From Brachionus koreanus (Eukaryota > Rotifera > Eurotatoria > Ploima > Brachionidae), in NCBI GenBank assembly GCA_016987375.1, contig PJRA01000263.1, positions 3,505,279 through 3,569,278 of the forward strand: DNA of 64,000 nt, given 5' to 3'. Each line of letters starts with the position of its first letter. Positions within the stretch are counted from its first letter, which is position 1. Shown here piece by piece: positions 32,256 to 43,236 of this stretch. The notes beneath the pieces are model-generated. The model saw only the letters and a list, made by a program, of their open reading frames with translations, had not been told where the DNA came from and searched no databases. A program made the position numbers and the translations under genes.

Positions 32256-33087
32256 CTAATTTCTTGCATCATGATCTGGAGGGTCTGTCTGGTCATTAGT
32301 TATTTGAAAAAGACTATTAAATATTTCCTCCTGAATGTGAAAAAAATTTGGCTTTTCTGCAATAATGAAACAATCATTATCTTTCATAATACATCTACAT
32401 ATCGGACACGTTTTTGAGGTTATTTTCCATTCTTCTATGCATTTTTCACAATAGTTATGAGAACCTTTTGGATATATTTAGCAATTATCTATTTGTCTTT
32501 AGTCAAAAAATACATGATAATACGAGGTTTGTTTTTTCTTCCATGCAGATGCAACAAATATCTTCATTTAATGATGATGACTGATTCAATACTTTTATTC
32601 TTAATTATAAAAAATAAAAAATAATATTTATAAAAAATTAGCTTACGTATCAAAGAAAATTGAGTCACTCATTTTGGGTTGTGTGCCATTCATATTATTT
32701 GGTTGAGTATCGTCAAACAGTTTAAGAGCATCTGCGTACTGCTTTATGTGTTGATAAATGTGCAAAAATTCGTTCAATTTTAACAGCCTAAAACTCTTAA
32801 TATCGGAATCGCCAACTTTTGACTAAAATAAAATTTTAATTTTCGTCAAAAATTTAAAAATAAATTACCTTAGTACACTCAACTCTAACAGTAAATTTCC
32901 AAAAAAATGTTAAATCTGTGTCTTTGGCTATTTTAAAATCGAGAGCGTTTCCATTTTCGTCAAGAAAATACTCCGCTATAGAATTTAACTCTTGTACCAT
33001 AGCTGTAAATTTCGGATATTTGAGATGAAATATTTCGGCTAAATGAAGCTTAGATATTGACTTTTTAATTTCAATAGAAGTATCCAT
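32256..33087 (-). CDS. RNF141: RING-finger E3 ubiquitin ligase of the RNF141 type, four exons
   Basis: Exons 33087-32869, 32822-32669, 32591-32514 and 32464-32256 join in phase to 219 residues (vertebrate RNF141 about 230). Exon 1 ends with the family motif FFWKFTVRVECTK. Exons 3-4 make a C3HC4 RING: CCICMEEKTNLVLSC, then SHNYCEKCIEEW, then CPICRCIM. RING proteins recruit an E2 and transfer ubiquitin to a substrate, unknown here. The start ATG at 33087 has an in-frame stop upstream. The usual MGQQ-type myristoylated N terminus is not seen and may lie in an upstream exon. The donor of exon 2 is uncertain: the in-phase site is a weak GTGACT, while a stronger GTAAGC 22 bp further gives a frameshift. 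The RING is split by a 49-bp intron. Confidence 0.8.
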
Positions 33088-35012
33088 TTTATTAATTAAC
33101 AAATCCTAGTAATTTCTTAATTTAAAATTAAGTTTATTAGCTCATATTTAGAATTTTTTTATTTATAATTTAAAAGAAATTATTTATGATATCATTTCAA
33201 AATGCATATACCCGAGTTTTTTTTTCAAATAATCATTAGAATTTATTTAGTCTTAAATATATGGAGAATTTTAGGCACATTTATTTCGAATAAAGGCATC
33301 CTTTTAACCATAGATTATTTTCAGTAAAATATTGCAAAATAAATATTAACTTTTTTCTACTTGTAAAAAGGGAATTTTATCCAACTTAAAACTCTCTATT
33401 CCTTATATAAATTAAATTAAGCAATATTGATTTAAAAACTTTAACTATTTCGAAGACGATAAAGACAAATAACAAGTCTTACCTACATTCTGCTAGAATG
33501 TTTTTTATTTATTTTTCTCATTTAAATTAATTTCTTTCATAAATTTTAAAAAGAAGATGCATTTTTCGTTGGCATTCATTATGAAATACCTTGATTCTAG
33601 GAATCTTCTATTGGTCAACATTCGCACTCAAAAATAAGAAAAATATTGAAAATATATGTCAAATTTGATTTTTTTTTATATTATGACAGGTCAAAATTTG
33701 AACCTATTATAGAGGGTGGAATTTTATAAAAAAAAAAGATTACTAAAACAATCTTTCTCGAAAAAATGTTAAAAGCTTATAATTCTCTCAGAATTCGAAA
33801 ATGATTTTAGTTTTTTTATATAATTGTTATATTTTTCTTCCGGTGCGAAAAGACATTGAAACAAAAATTTTCTGAGAAACATCATCTTACTTAATTTTAG
33901 ACCACTAAAAACATATTTATAAGAATAAATAATAACTGCTTTTTTAAGAAACAAAAACTGTAACAAAAGCATTAACTTTTTTTAATGTTAACAAAATATT
34001 AATCCAAATATACTAAAACCAAAAAAAAATGTTTCTACAATTGTTTTTCAAATATTTAATTGAATTTTTATTTTTTTCAAGCATCGAATAATTTAAAAAA
34101 TATAAAATATATTTTAATTTTAATTAATATTTTTTAGGAATTTATTTTGTTTACATTAGCCAGTCTAAAAAAAAAAAAAATGTTTGATTTAAATTTTTTT
34201 ATGTAGTTTGTATTTTAATTTGAAACATAAACTGAAAGCTTAGCACAAATCACTGATATTTTATTTGCCAAATTAAGAATTGGTGTTAGCCATAAAAACA
34301 ATCGAACTTTCAGCATTTTTTCCATCCACATCATACATGATTAATTTTGTCAAATGACTTAATTTGAGTGTTACAAACTTTCTATATTTAGCATATAAAT
34401 TTTAAAGAGAGAATTTTTAACCCTTAGAAAAATAACTATTATTTTTTTTTCTTATTATTTTTTTGGTACAAAAATTCAAAATGACGAATAGAATTTGGTT
34501 TAACATTTTGTTAGAGAAAATTTTTGAGATGAATGAATTTTAGTCAGAATCATTTAGATGACAAGTTATGTTCATAGAATGACTTAAAACTTTTAATTTT
34601 TCATTATTGACTTCCTCTTGAATAAATAACTTAGGATAAATGTGACAAAGATATCAATTGTGGCTAAAACGTATATAAGATAAAAATTTGATCAATAATT
34701 GGGATCTTAATAGAGAAGATTGGTCCATTCGACATTAACTCATTTTTTCTTAATACTCAACAGAGTCAATTTAACACCATCTTTTTGGTCGTTGATATTT
34801 GTAAAAATCTATTGGAAAAAAAAGTTTCCAAAATTCTGGAAATAAGAAAATGTGCTAGAGAGAATAAGTGAGAAGATTTAAAGTAAAACTGAATTTTTTT
34901 TCACTTTAAATAAATTTAAAAATTTTTTTTCAAACATTTTTGATAAGCTATTTTACATTTTAGAATTTTCTCGTAACAATTCTTAATTTTTCTTCTAATT
35001 GTGCAAAACAGT
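33088..35012. other. AT-rich spacer
   Basis: No convincing gene. A minus-strand ORF at 33769-33972 is not supported by splice or domain evidence. Confidence 0.45.
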
Positions 35013-35254
35013 TTAATCTAGTACAAATTTGTTCAAATGATTTTTATTTTTCACTTCAAATTGCTTTAATTCCATCAATCTTTTTTGAACTTCTATCAGT
35101 AATGCACAAACAGTTTCTGCTCTTTGAATAAAGTAATTACGGGTTAAAATTAACTAATTTTAAGTTTGAAAAAAAAATAGAAAAGATACTTAGGTAACAA
35201 TTAATTAATTTAGACGATTAGAATCAATAAATTTACTAGCAATATTCTTTACAA
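35013..35254 (-). other. Candidate exons of an unidentified minus-strand gene
   Basis: Two coding-looking pieces lie on the minus strand. The first, from 35254, follows a good acceptor (polypyrimidine then AACAG) and reads VKNIASKFIDSNRLN before a stop. The second reads AETVCALLIEVQKRLMELKQ and continues to a stop at 35013; it follows possible acceptors at 35153 or 35121. The second has a helical, coiled-coil-like composition. I could not find a phase-consistent join between them or a start exon, so these may be ends of a decayed gene. Confidence 0.25.
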
Positions 35255-35746
35255 CTGTTAAAAAAAAAGATAAGTTTTTAAAGTTGTAATGAATTTTTAA
35301 AAGAAAAATCATTAATTGATATTTACAAATATTTACTTAGTTATTTAAAAATATAATTCAGAGGGAAAATTCTCTGTGCAGATCTAAACGGCATAGCACT
35401 TTGTTTTTAACCAGCCTTTAAAAATATTTTTGTATTATTTTTACTATTCTGTAGTTTATTTTAAACAATTATATTTTAGTTTTATCAGATATAACTCTAA
35501 TCATGTGTAATAAGAAATATTATTTGATTGTTCATAAATTGAAATTCGTACATTTTTCAAAAATATATTTATTTTTTGAAAATAAACAAAAGAAAATTAA
35601 TTATTATATTAAAAAACTATTAAGATAAAGCATAAAAGAGCTACTAACTCTTATCTTAATAAAGTAAATACTCTACTGTTCAATGGCAAGGAAAATCTGT
35701 CACTTTTCCTGATATTTTAAAAGAATATAGCTATTCATAAGATTTT

Positions 35747-38700
35747 TTATAATTGTTTGATAGTTCTTTTTGGTAATGACGAATTTGATTGATGTGTTTG
35801 CGCTGAAGAAAGCTTTGAGCTCTTGTTTGATAATGTTTTGCCATCTGAAGGTTTATTACTCGTCAAAATTGGTAATTGACCATTAGATGGCTTAGAACTT
35901 GTGATTGTTGATGATTGACCATTAGATGGCTTAGAACTTGTGATTGTTGATGATTGACCATTAGATGGCTTAGAACTTGTGATTGTTGATGATTGACCAT
36001 TAGATGGTTTTGAACTTGTGATTGTTGATGATTGACCATTAGATGGTTTTGAACTTGTGATTGTTGATGATTGACCATTAGATGGTTTTGAACTTGTGAT
36101 TGTTGAAGTTTTTTTAGATAAAATTGTTTTCCTTAAAGATTGATTAGAAGAAACTAAATTTTTAGAAAGGTAAGATTTTTTGATAGAAACGGATTTGAAG
36201 GAGTCAGAATTAGGACAAAAAGAAGTTTGTGGGGCTTTAATTGTTGCAATAGGTTTTTGGATAATAATTTGAGACTTTGCCCTAGCTTGAGATTTATGAC
36301 GAGGAACATTTCTTAAATTAGAACGACATCTTAAAACTGGTCTACAATTGCGAATTTGAAGTGGTGATGGAAAAGATAAATTCGAAAAATCTTTTTTAGG
36401 TTTGCAATATGATGGTAATGGCAAAGGAATAACAATTTCTTTCATTTTTTTTTGTATTTGATTTTCATTCGGAAATTCAGGTTTTTCAACACGAACCTCA
36501 ACATTGAACATCTTAGGTTTCTGTTTTAATTTGACTTTAATATCCTCGTTAATTTTGTCAATAAAAAGATGCTTTTTATTTCCAAATCCACTAGCTGGAA
36601 CGGCATTTTGATCATAAGGTGATCCACTTGCTGGAATACCACTTGAACCATAAGGTGATCCAGTACTTTGAACACCATTTTGATCATAAGGTGATCCACT
36701 TACAGGAATACCACTTGAACCATAAGGAGATCCAGTACCTTGAACACCATTTTGATCATAAGGTGATCCACTTACAGGAATACCACCTGAACCATAAGGT
36801 GATCCACTTGCTGGAACACCACCTGAACCATAAGAAGATCCACTTGATGGAACACCACCTGAACCATAAGGTGATCCACTTGATGGAACACCACCTGAAC
36901 CATAAGGTGATCCAGTACCTTGAACACCACCTGAACCATAAGGAGATCCACTTGATGGAATACCACCTGAACCATAAGGTGATCCAGTACCTTGAACACC
37001 ACCTGAACCATAAGGAGATCCAGTACCTTGAACACCACCTGAACTATAAGGAGATCCAGTACCTTGAACACCACCTGAACCATAAGGTGATCCAGTACCT
37101 TGAACACCACCTGAACTATAAGGAGATCCAGTACCTTGAACACCATTTTGATCATAAGGTGATCCACTTGCTGGAACACCACCTGAACCATAAGGAGATC
37201 CAGTACTTTGAACACCATTTTGATCATAAGGTGATCCACTTGATGGAATACCACTTGAACCATAAGGTGATCCACTTGCTGGAATACCACCTGAACCATA
37301 AGGAGATCCAGTACCTTGAACACCATTTTGATCATAAGGTGATCCACTTGATGGAATACCACTTGAACCATAAGGTGATCCACTTGCTGGAATACCACCT
37401 GAACCATAAGGAGATCCAGTACTTTGAACACCATTTTGATCATAAGGTGATCCACTTACAGGAATACCACCTGAACCGTAAGGTGATCCACTTGGGCCGT
37501 AAGAAGAACCCCCTTAAATAATATAATTTTTATTTTATTTGATTTTTAATAATAAAAAATTTTTTTTATTATACTATGATTTGCTTTTACAATGTTTTTA
37601 TTATTTTCCTTTTTTTATACCTTTTATTTTTTCATTTGAAAACTGATCTTTTCTTATGATGTTTTGTTTTAAGGATGAATTGAAGCTCGTATTATTTATT
37701 CCTGAATATGGATTTCTATCTTGACTATTTGAATTTAAGGATGAATTAATTCCTGTATTTATTATTCCTGAATATGGATTTCTATCTTGACTATTTGAAT
37801 TTAAGGATGAATTAATTCCTGTATTTATTATTCCTGAATATGGATTTCTATCTTGACTATTTGAATTTAAGGATGAATTGATGCCCGTATTATTTATTCC
37901 TGAATATGGATTTCTATCTTGACTATTTGAATTTAAGGATGAATTGATGTCTGAATATGGATATATTCCTTGATTATTTATTCCTGAAAATGTATTTATG
38001 CCTGTATTATTTATTCTTGAATATGGATTCATATTTATAGCATTTTTATTTGAATCAGTACCTTGTTGAGTTTCCGATATTTGATTAATACCTGAACCAT
38101 TTTGAATCTGTCCGGTTTCAGGATTAGTATTCTTCATTTGATTTTGTGCTAATTTTTGGAACAAGTCTTGATTAGGATCTATTGTAGCCTGATTTAATTT
38201 TGAATCATTTCCAAAATAGCCATGACCCTGATAATTTAGATTCAAGCCTAAATTGTTCTCGTGATTATTTATTCCTGACAGGTAATTTTGACCTGTATTG
38301 ATGGTGGATGACACACCATTATTATAACCTACATAGTTAAATCCTTTTCCTAATAGATTAGCATCATTTGAAGTATAATTTTTACCATAACGATTTTTTG
38401 ATGCGCCAGAGAATGGACTTGACTGTCTCAATCTAGCTCTTTCCCTATTTTTTATTCCTATGGATATTTTTTCACCCATGGATGTTGACTCTAAATTTTT
38501 TCCTACTGAATTTCTTTTAAAATCTTTTCCTATTGAATTTGATTTTAAGTTTTTTTCAATTTTAAAATCATCTGAAGCATCTGAATCATATATGGTTTCG
38601 AATAAACTTTCTTCATCTATAGATTTACCTTGTCCTACTAAATTTTCAGATGCATTCAAATAATTTAGTCCAATCTGATGCGATAAATAGTTATTGAGCG

Positions 38701-39982
38701 GATAGCCTTGATAAGGTACGTTTTCTGTTGCTGCTCCTACTATACCCTGATTAGGAGCACTATAATCTGAATATGGATTAAATCCGTTAAGTCCTATTCA
38801 AAAAAGTAATATTTATATATTTTCTAAATTAAAATTCATACCCGTATATGGAGATGATGTGTATGGGTTTGTATAAAGCGAATATGGATTGCTTCCATGT
38901 GAAGCATGATTAGCAGCTAAGTTGCCTGAAATGGCCTGATTAATTAAATTTCCGTAAGGTGAACTATTATACATATTTATTGCATCTGCGTTCAAATTTC
39001 CTTCACCCCCTGCTTCAATATCATTAGCATTACGGTCTGCCAATGCTTGTTTTAGAGTTAAATCAGCATTAGCTAAATTCTCAATCTCATTTATATCATT
39101 TAATTGCTGATCTAAGCTATCTTGTGAAGTTTTTAAAGAGTTAAAATAGGGATTATTTTCTGAACTTTCAATAGGCAATTGATTTGTATTATATGGATAA
39201 CTTGAAATTGCCGGAACTGCTCCTGAACTTAAATTTCCGTACATACCTGAATAATTTGGATGAGCATAACCATTACTTGGATAACTAGAAAATTGATAAG
39301 GCTGATATGAAGTTGGACTTAAGCCAGTCAAACCAGTATATTGATCATTTAGTATTGATTGACCATTAGATGGAATAGCATCCTGATTGGCTAAAACTGT
39401 ACCAGTTCGTGTTGAATCGACAGTTGATGGAAATGTATTTGAACATGGTGCATTTTGTCCATACGGGGCGAATCCATATGGTAATGGAGCTGGGAATATT
39501 GGACTTGAAGGAAGAGCTGAATGAGGTAAATAAGGCCCTGGAACCCCTATTGGTGGCTGAAATGAAAACATTTGATTACCAGGCTGATAGAAAGGTGAAA
39601 TACCCATTTGAAATGGTGATACACCAGTGCTGGGAAAATATCTCATTGATTGTTGAGGAAAGTGTGGTAGAGGAACTAATGGGCCGGCGTCTAATGCAGG
39701 ATGACATGGCGATGGGAATGGCATCGGGATTGAAGGCTGAGGTAAATGCATCGGAGGAGGTGGAAGAATAGGACGAGCTGGTCTATGTGGAAATCCGTAA
39801 ATAGGTGGTGGAGGTGGTGGAAGAATAGCTATACGTGGTTTTATTTTTCTACAGCATGCTCGTTTTGGCTGACACTGTGGTCTAGGAGCAGGAAAGCAAA
39901 TCATTGGACGACATGGTGGAGCACATGGTGGAGGACATGGCGGTGGACATACCGGCACACATCTTGAATTTCTTGCGCCCAT
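35747..39982 (-). CDS. Giant three-exon repeat protein with N-myristoylation signal (cluster member 4)
   Basis: Exons 39982-38842, 38793-37621 and 37512-35747 join in phases 1 and 1; the 4080 coding bases give 1359 residues. The start MGARNSRCVPVCPPPCPPPC has Gly2, Ser6 and a CPPP block like the neighbours. Residues to about 380 are Pro-, then Tyr/Asn/Ser-rich. Exon 2 is Asn/Gly/Ser-rich with four copies of a 22-residue unit containing SSLNSNSQDRNPYSGI. Exon 3 begins with about 25 twelve-residue units (GSPYGSGGIPAS or GSPYDQNGVQST), then a basic non-repetitive part (MFNVEVRVEKPEF...), then six copies of TITSSKPSNGQSS, and ends RTIKQL. The 5' half of exon 3 has no ATG, so a start-codon-based ORF caller sees three fragments. 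Introns are 48 and 108 bp. Probably a disordered scaffold at a membrane (inference). Confidence 0.72.
35875..36105 (-). repeat. 39-bp coding minisatellite, six copies plus one degenerate
   Basis: Each unit encodes TITSSKPSNGQSS within the last exon of the gene at 35747-39982. Units are nearly identical, with a C/T change (ggctta versus ggtttt) separating two subgroups, which points to recent expansion. Confidence 0.9.
36612..37512 (-). repeat. 36-bp coding minisatellite, about 25 units
   Basis: Twelve-codon units on the minus strand alternate between GSPYGSGGIPAS-like and GSPYDQNGVQST-like forms. They come in higher-order blocks of three, for example at 37141-37320 and 37321-37440. All sense codons used keep two antisense or shifted frames open as well, which produces long spurious ORFs. 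Confidence 0.9.
37690..37960 (-). repeat. 66-bp coding minisatellite, four copies
   Basis: Each unit encodes a 22-residue Asn/Ser-rich segment with SSLNSNSQDRNPYSGI, in exon 2 of the gene at 35747-39982. Confidence 0.85.
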
Positions 39983-40562
39983 TTTTGTATTTTCAAGGGG
40001 ATTAGGAATTTATTTGAGAATGGGATTTTTTAAAAATTGAATTTGATTCAATATTTAAATTTAAGATTTATTAAACTGAGAACTATTATTTATATTTATA
40101 TTGAAAAAAAATAATATGACGTATCTTAAAATTCTTGTAACGCTTATGTTTCAAGTTTTTTTTTTTAATTTTAACTCATCTAATTGATAAAACTTCAAAT
40201 CGAGCTATTGTGTGCAGTGAGTAGTTAATTAGACTACTTTCTCAAAATCAAAATCTTTTACCAAAGTATTAAGACAATAGAGGCTAAATATTATTTTACT
40301 ACTGGCACAATTTTAGTGATATAATAATACAACAAAGCATTATCACACTAATAACCATGACATAAAATATTTGCGACTTGACATATCAAATCTCTCATAT
40401 AAATATCCATGCATGAAAAGTTTTAATCGGTTTTGGTTTTTTTATATTGCTGATTAATGAACTATTTATCTCCTATTTAAAAATAAAAAAAAAATTATTT
40501 GTTTAAATTATATTTTATTTGAAATTAAAATTATTTAGAAAAAAAGCTAACAATTTATTATT
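39983..40562. other. Promoter region of cluster member 4 and 3' flank of member 5
   Basis: AT-rich with no gene. No clear TATA at a fixed distance from the 39982 start. Confidence 0.4.
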
Positions 40563-41000
40563 TTATTGGTGAACTGAACTATAGTCTAACGAACCAGGTG
40601 GCAATTTACTACTATTTTGAGACGAAACAGAAGGAATAGTACTAGAGCTACATGAAAGTCCGAAGCTTCCATCCATTGAATTTGTTTTTGGTGGATAAAA
40701 GTCTTGATGCATCGGCCTGCTCTGATGTTGGATAAAAGCTTGGTATGGAAGCTTCGAAGGAATCATTTGTTCATTAGGAAGCTTATAATTTTGATACTGA
40801 ATTGGCGTTGGTAAGGAATAATTATGGTAAAATTGTGAAGGTGCTTGAATTGCATTAGGTTGCATTTGTGGATAAGATGTTGTATTAAGATATTGCATAT
40901 TTGGATAATAATAATTACTATTATATGGGTTGACAAAATTATTTGGAAAGTTTAAATCCATCGATTTTTCTTTGTTGCTCTTAGTTTGCTTGGAGCCCAT
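40563..41000 (-). CDS. Asn/Tyr/Pro/Gln-rich protein with N-myristoylation signal (cluster member 5)
   Basis: A single exon encodes 145 residues starting MGSKQTKSNKEKS. Gly2 with Thr6 and Lys7 fits the N-myristoyltransferase consensus, and the Lys-rich start adds a basic membrane patch. The body is rich in Tyr, Asn, Pro and Gln (PNNFVNPYNSNYYYPNMQYL) and looks disordered. It lacks the CPPP blocks of the other members, so it may be a more distant relative or a separate myristoylated protein in the same neighbourhood. It lies 580 bp upstream of, and in the same orientation as, the 1359-residue gene. Function unknown. Confidence 0.7.
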   Translation of the reverse strand: MGSKQTKSNKEKSMDLNFPNNFVNPYNSNYYYPNMQYLNTTSYPQMQPNAIQAPSQFYHNYSLPTPIQYQNYKLPNEQMIPSKLPYQAFIQHQSRPMHQDFYPPKTNSMDGSFGLSCSSSTIPSVSSQNSSKLPPGSLDYSSVHQ

Positions 41001-41708
41001 AATAAAATCAAAATATTTTTTGTTTGAGAAAAAGGAAAATTTTTATTTTAAGTATTTATTACGATCTGCTGAGTCATTTTGATCGTTTTTTGAGTCATTA
41101 TTACCTTCAAATTATCAAACTACTAAGGAAATTTTGCTGATCATTAAGATAAAATTAAGAAAAAATTAGGATTGATTTTATTTATGCTTGATGAGATGCT
41201 TTAAGTGATTTGAATTAAAGTCATCTTGTTTGTTATGCCTGGAAGATTAAAAATGAAAAGTTTTATTTTTTAAAACGAAGCAATTAAAAATCTTAAATAT
41301 AGTGATAATCTCTCAAAATTTGAACTCTTTCAACAAAGTTTCAATTTTACACCAAATTAAATCAGATTAATTCATTAGCTAATATCTAACAAATTTATTC
41401 GCTTATTTATTGCTATTATATGTAATTTATTGCAAATTTTATCATAAGTTTTTTTAATGAAGCTTTATAGGGAAAAATGCACAAAAAGTTATAACGATCT
41501 TTTTTTTCTGTAATAAAATTTCAGATTGCCTCATTAAATAAGAAATAAATAGGAGCTAGTTTTTACGTTTTTTATTAATTTTAACTACTTTGGAATGGCT
41601 TTAGTACGATAGAAAAATGAAAATATATTATCAAAATGTCTAAAAAAATTATTATTTAATTTCAAAATCTGAAAAATAATATTTAAATTGAAAAATTTCT
41701 TAAAAATT
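41001..41708. other. Spacer between cluster member 5 and the tRNA gene
   Basis: AT-rich with no coding signal. The tRNA transcription terminator lies at its right end. Confidence 0.45.
41702..41706 (-). terminator. RNA polymerase III terminator of tRNA-Glu
   Basis: Five T on the minus strand start 3 nt after the tRNA 3' end, the usual pol III stop. Confidence 0.8.
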
Positions 41709-41780
41709 TTCCCACACCGGGAATTGAACCCGGGCCGCCTGCGTGAAAGGCAGGAATCCTAACCACTAGACCATATGGGA
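41709..41780 (-). tRNA. tRNA-Glu (anticodon TTC)
   Basis: A 72-nt cloverleaf without intron. The acceptor arms TCCCATA and TGTGGGA pair, with discriminator A. The anticodon arm CCTGC/GCAGG encloses CTTTCAC, with TTC at positions 34-36 (plus-strand 41745-41747). The T arm CCGGG/CCCGG carries TTCAATT. The A box (TGGTCTAGTGG) and B box (GGTTCAATTCC) are intact, and the oligo-T terminator follows. The sequence is close to animal tRNA-Glu, so the gene is probably functional. Confidence 0.98.
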
Positions 41781-42025
41781 CTTGTAGTAAAAATAATGTA
41801 GTTAATGCATTTAAAGTAGTTAATTAAAGATTAATTCTTAAAAAAAAATTAGAAAAATTTTCGTAAAATAATTAGGAATTTTTTAAATCAAAAATTAAAT
41901 AATAAATAATTTAAATGTATGATTAAATTTTATCAAATAATCTTGATTATTTTTATCAAAAATTTATCAGAAAATAATCAAATTATTTTGCAAAAATTAA
42001 AATCGAATGTTATTTTTTTAAAAAA
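41781..42025. promoter_or_regulatory. Divergent upstream region of the tRNA-Glu and 42026 genes
   Basis: The 245 bp between the two starts are AT-rich; no discrete site stands out. Confidence 0.35.
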
Positions 42026-42382
42026 ATGAGACTTTTGATTACATTAGGCTTTCTTTATTTAGCTAGCTGTCAGGACAATTTCGATTCTTATTTTGATTCT
42101 GCTAGCTGGATCGACCGAAACGGGGTTGTAGCTTTAAGCATATACCACAAAACAATTGCTTATGATAAAGTAGAAGCTGCTTTTTCAGAGCTTGAAACTC
42201 GATATGGATCTGACATAGAATGGAAAAACCGAGAGGCTTTGTACATGCAATTTTTGTGCCATGTTAATTTCGCTCCAAGCAAAAACCCATGGAACATTGA
42301 ACCTCATAGAATAACAACTAGCTATTTACAGCACATTTTACATGCATGTAATCCACCAAGAAAATACTATTACTATGTTTGA
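42026..42382 (+). CDS. Small secreted protein resembling the bacterial DUF2599 family
   Basis: A single exon encodes 118 residues. MRLLITLGFLYLASCQ is a signal peptide. The mature part has the order of conserved residues I associate with DUF2599 proteins of actinobacteria and other bacteria: a W-I-x-R-x-G-V-x-x-L-S-x-Y opening (WIDRNGVVALSIYHKT), the QFLCH motif, FAPSKNPWNIEPHR, and a closing ACNP. The two cysteines in CH and CNP probably pair. The family has no known function. Absence of introns and a bacterial-type domain suggest horizontal acquisition followed by addition of, or selection for, a eukaryotic secretion signal. The family call is from memory of the motif pattern and needs a profile search. 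Confidence 0.65.
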   Translation: MRLLITLGFLYLASCQDNFDSYFDSASWIDRNGVVALSIYHKTIAYDKVEAAFSELETRYGSDIEWKNREALYMQFLCHVNFAPSKNPWNIEPHRITTSYLQHILHACNPPRKYYYYV

Positions 42383-42990
42383 TTTAAAATTAAGCTAAAG
42401 TTTAAATTTTTTAAATAAATGGATTTTAAAATCAAATATTTTAGTTTAAATAAGTTTTTTTGATTCATTAAAAGGTCGATTAAATCTAAAAAATTTTAAT
42501 TTGTTCAGAATAAGAATAAAAACTAATATTATTAGATAGGTCGAATCTTAACTCAAATACGAACTTAGTTTCTTAAAAAAGTCAGTTTTGATATAAAATA
42601 GAAAACTTATTCATTTTTATTTTTTTTTAAAAACTAAGACTTTTTCTTAAGAAATTAAAAATCCTAAAAAATTTCACAAGTTAAATTTTAATGATTATTA
42701 ATCATTTTATATTCGATGTAATTAAAATCTGTTTTGCATAAAGAAAAAAACGGCACTGTGAATTTTGGAACAAAAAACAAAAACAAAAATTCTAAATTAA
42801 AATAACTTTTTCTAAGGGTCCAAAAATCGTTGTGCAAACTGTATCTATTTTAGTAATTAACAATTAAATTTTAGCGTTCAAGATATTTCAATTCGCTGTT
42901 TCAAATTTACTAAAGAGGAAAAAAAATTTTCTCACATTTAAAAGCCCGTTTTTTTTAAAGGACAAAATAAAATTTAATTTTTAGATAAAA
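42383..42990. other. Spacer
   Basis: AT-rich with no gene seen. Confidence 0.4.
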
Positions 42991-43236
42991 TTAATTAAAT
43001 AAATAAATGTCTTGGTTCATTTTTCTAATATTTTCAAAAAGAAATTTAACTAAAAAAACTTAAATTATTTACAAAATATTTTTTTTGCTGATGATTCAAT
43101 CTAAATTCTCAACCCTTTTATGTCTTTACTTACACATGGATAACGTGTTTGCATTTGTCACTAGTAAACCTCGATTTCTTCCATTATCAAAGTCATCATT
43201 ACGTACTATTGATTGGATATCATGCGCATTTCTAAT
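42991..43236 (-). other. C-terminal exon pair of an unidentified minus-strand gene
   Basis: Exon 43236-43134 follows the acceptor TTTTTAACTAG, reads IRNAHDIQSIVRNDDFDNGR and on to LLVTNANTLSM, and ends at a consensus donor GTAAGT. After an 84-bp intron ending TTTTTTTAG, exon 43049-42991 continues in phase as FKFLFENIRKMNQDIYLFN and a stop. Phase agreement, good splice sites and locally balanced codon use support real coding sequence. The 5' exons were not found in the 1.2 kb to the right. The protein was not recognised. Confidence 0.4.

Noticed and set aside
36772..37455. 227-codon minus-strand ORF of VFQQVDHLMVQV repeats
   Set aside because: A shifted frame of the same minisatellite that does not join to the flanking non-repetitive coding sequence.
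36612..37512. Possible CRISPR-like array of regular repeats
   Set aside because: Units are contiguous and coding, without unique spacers, in a eukaryotic genome.
36619..37521. 300-codon plus-strand ORF rich in His, Leu and Tyr
   Set aside because: It is the antisense reading of the 36-bp minisatellite; the minus-strand frame connects in phase to exons with a proper start and C terminus.
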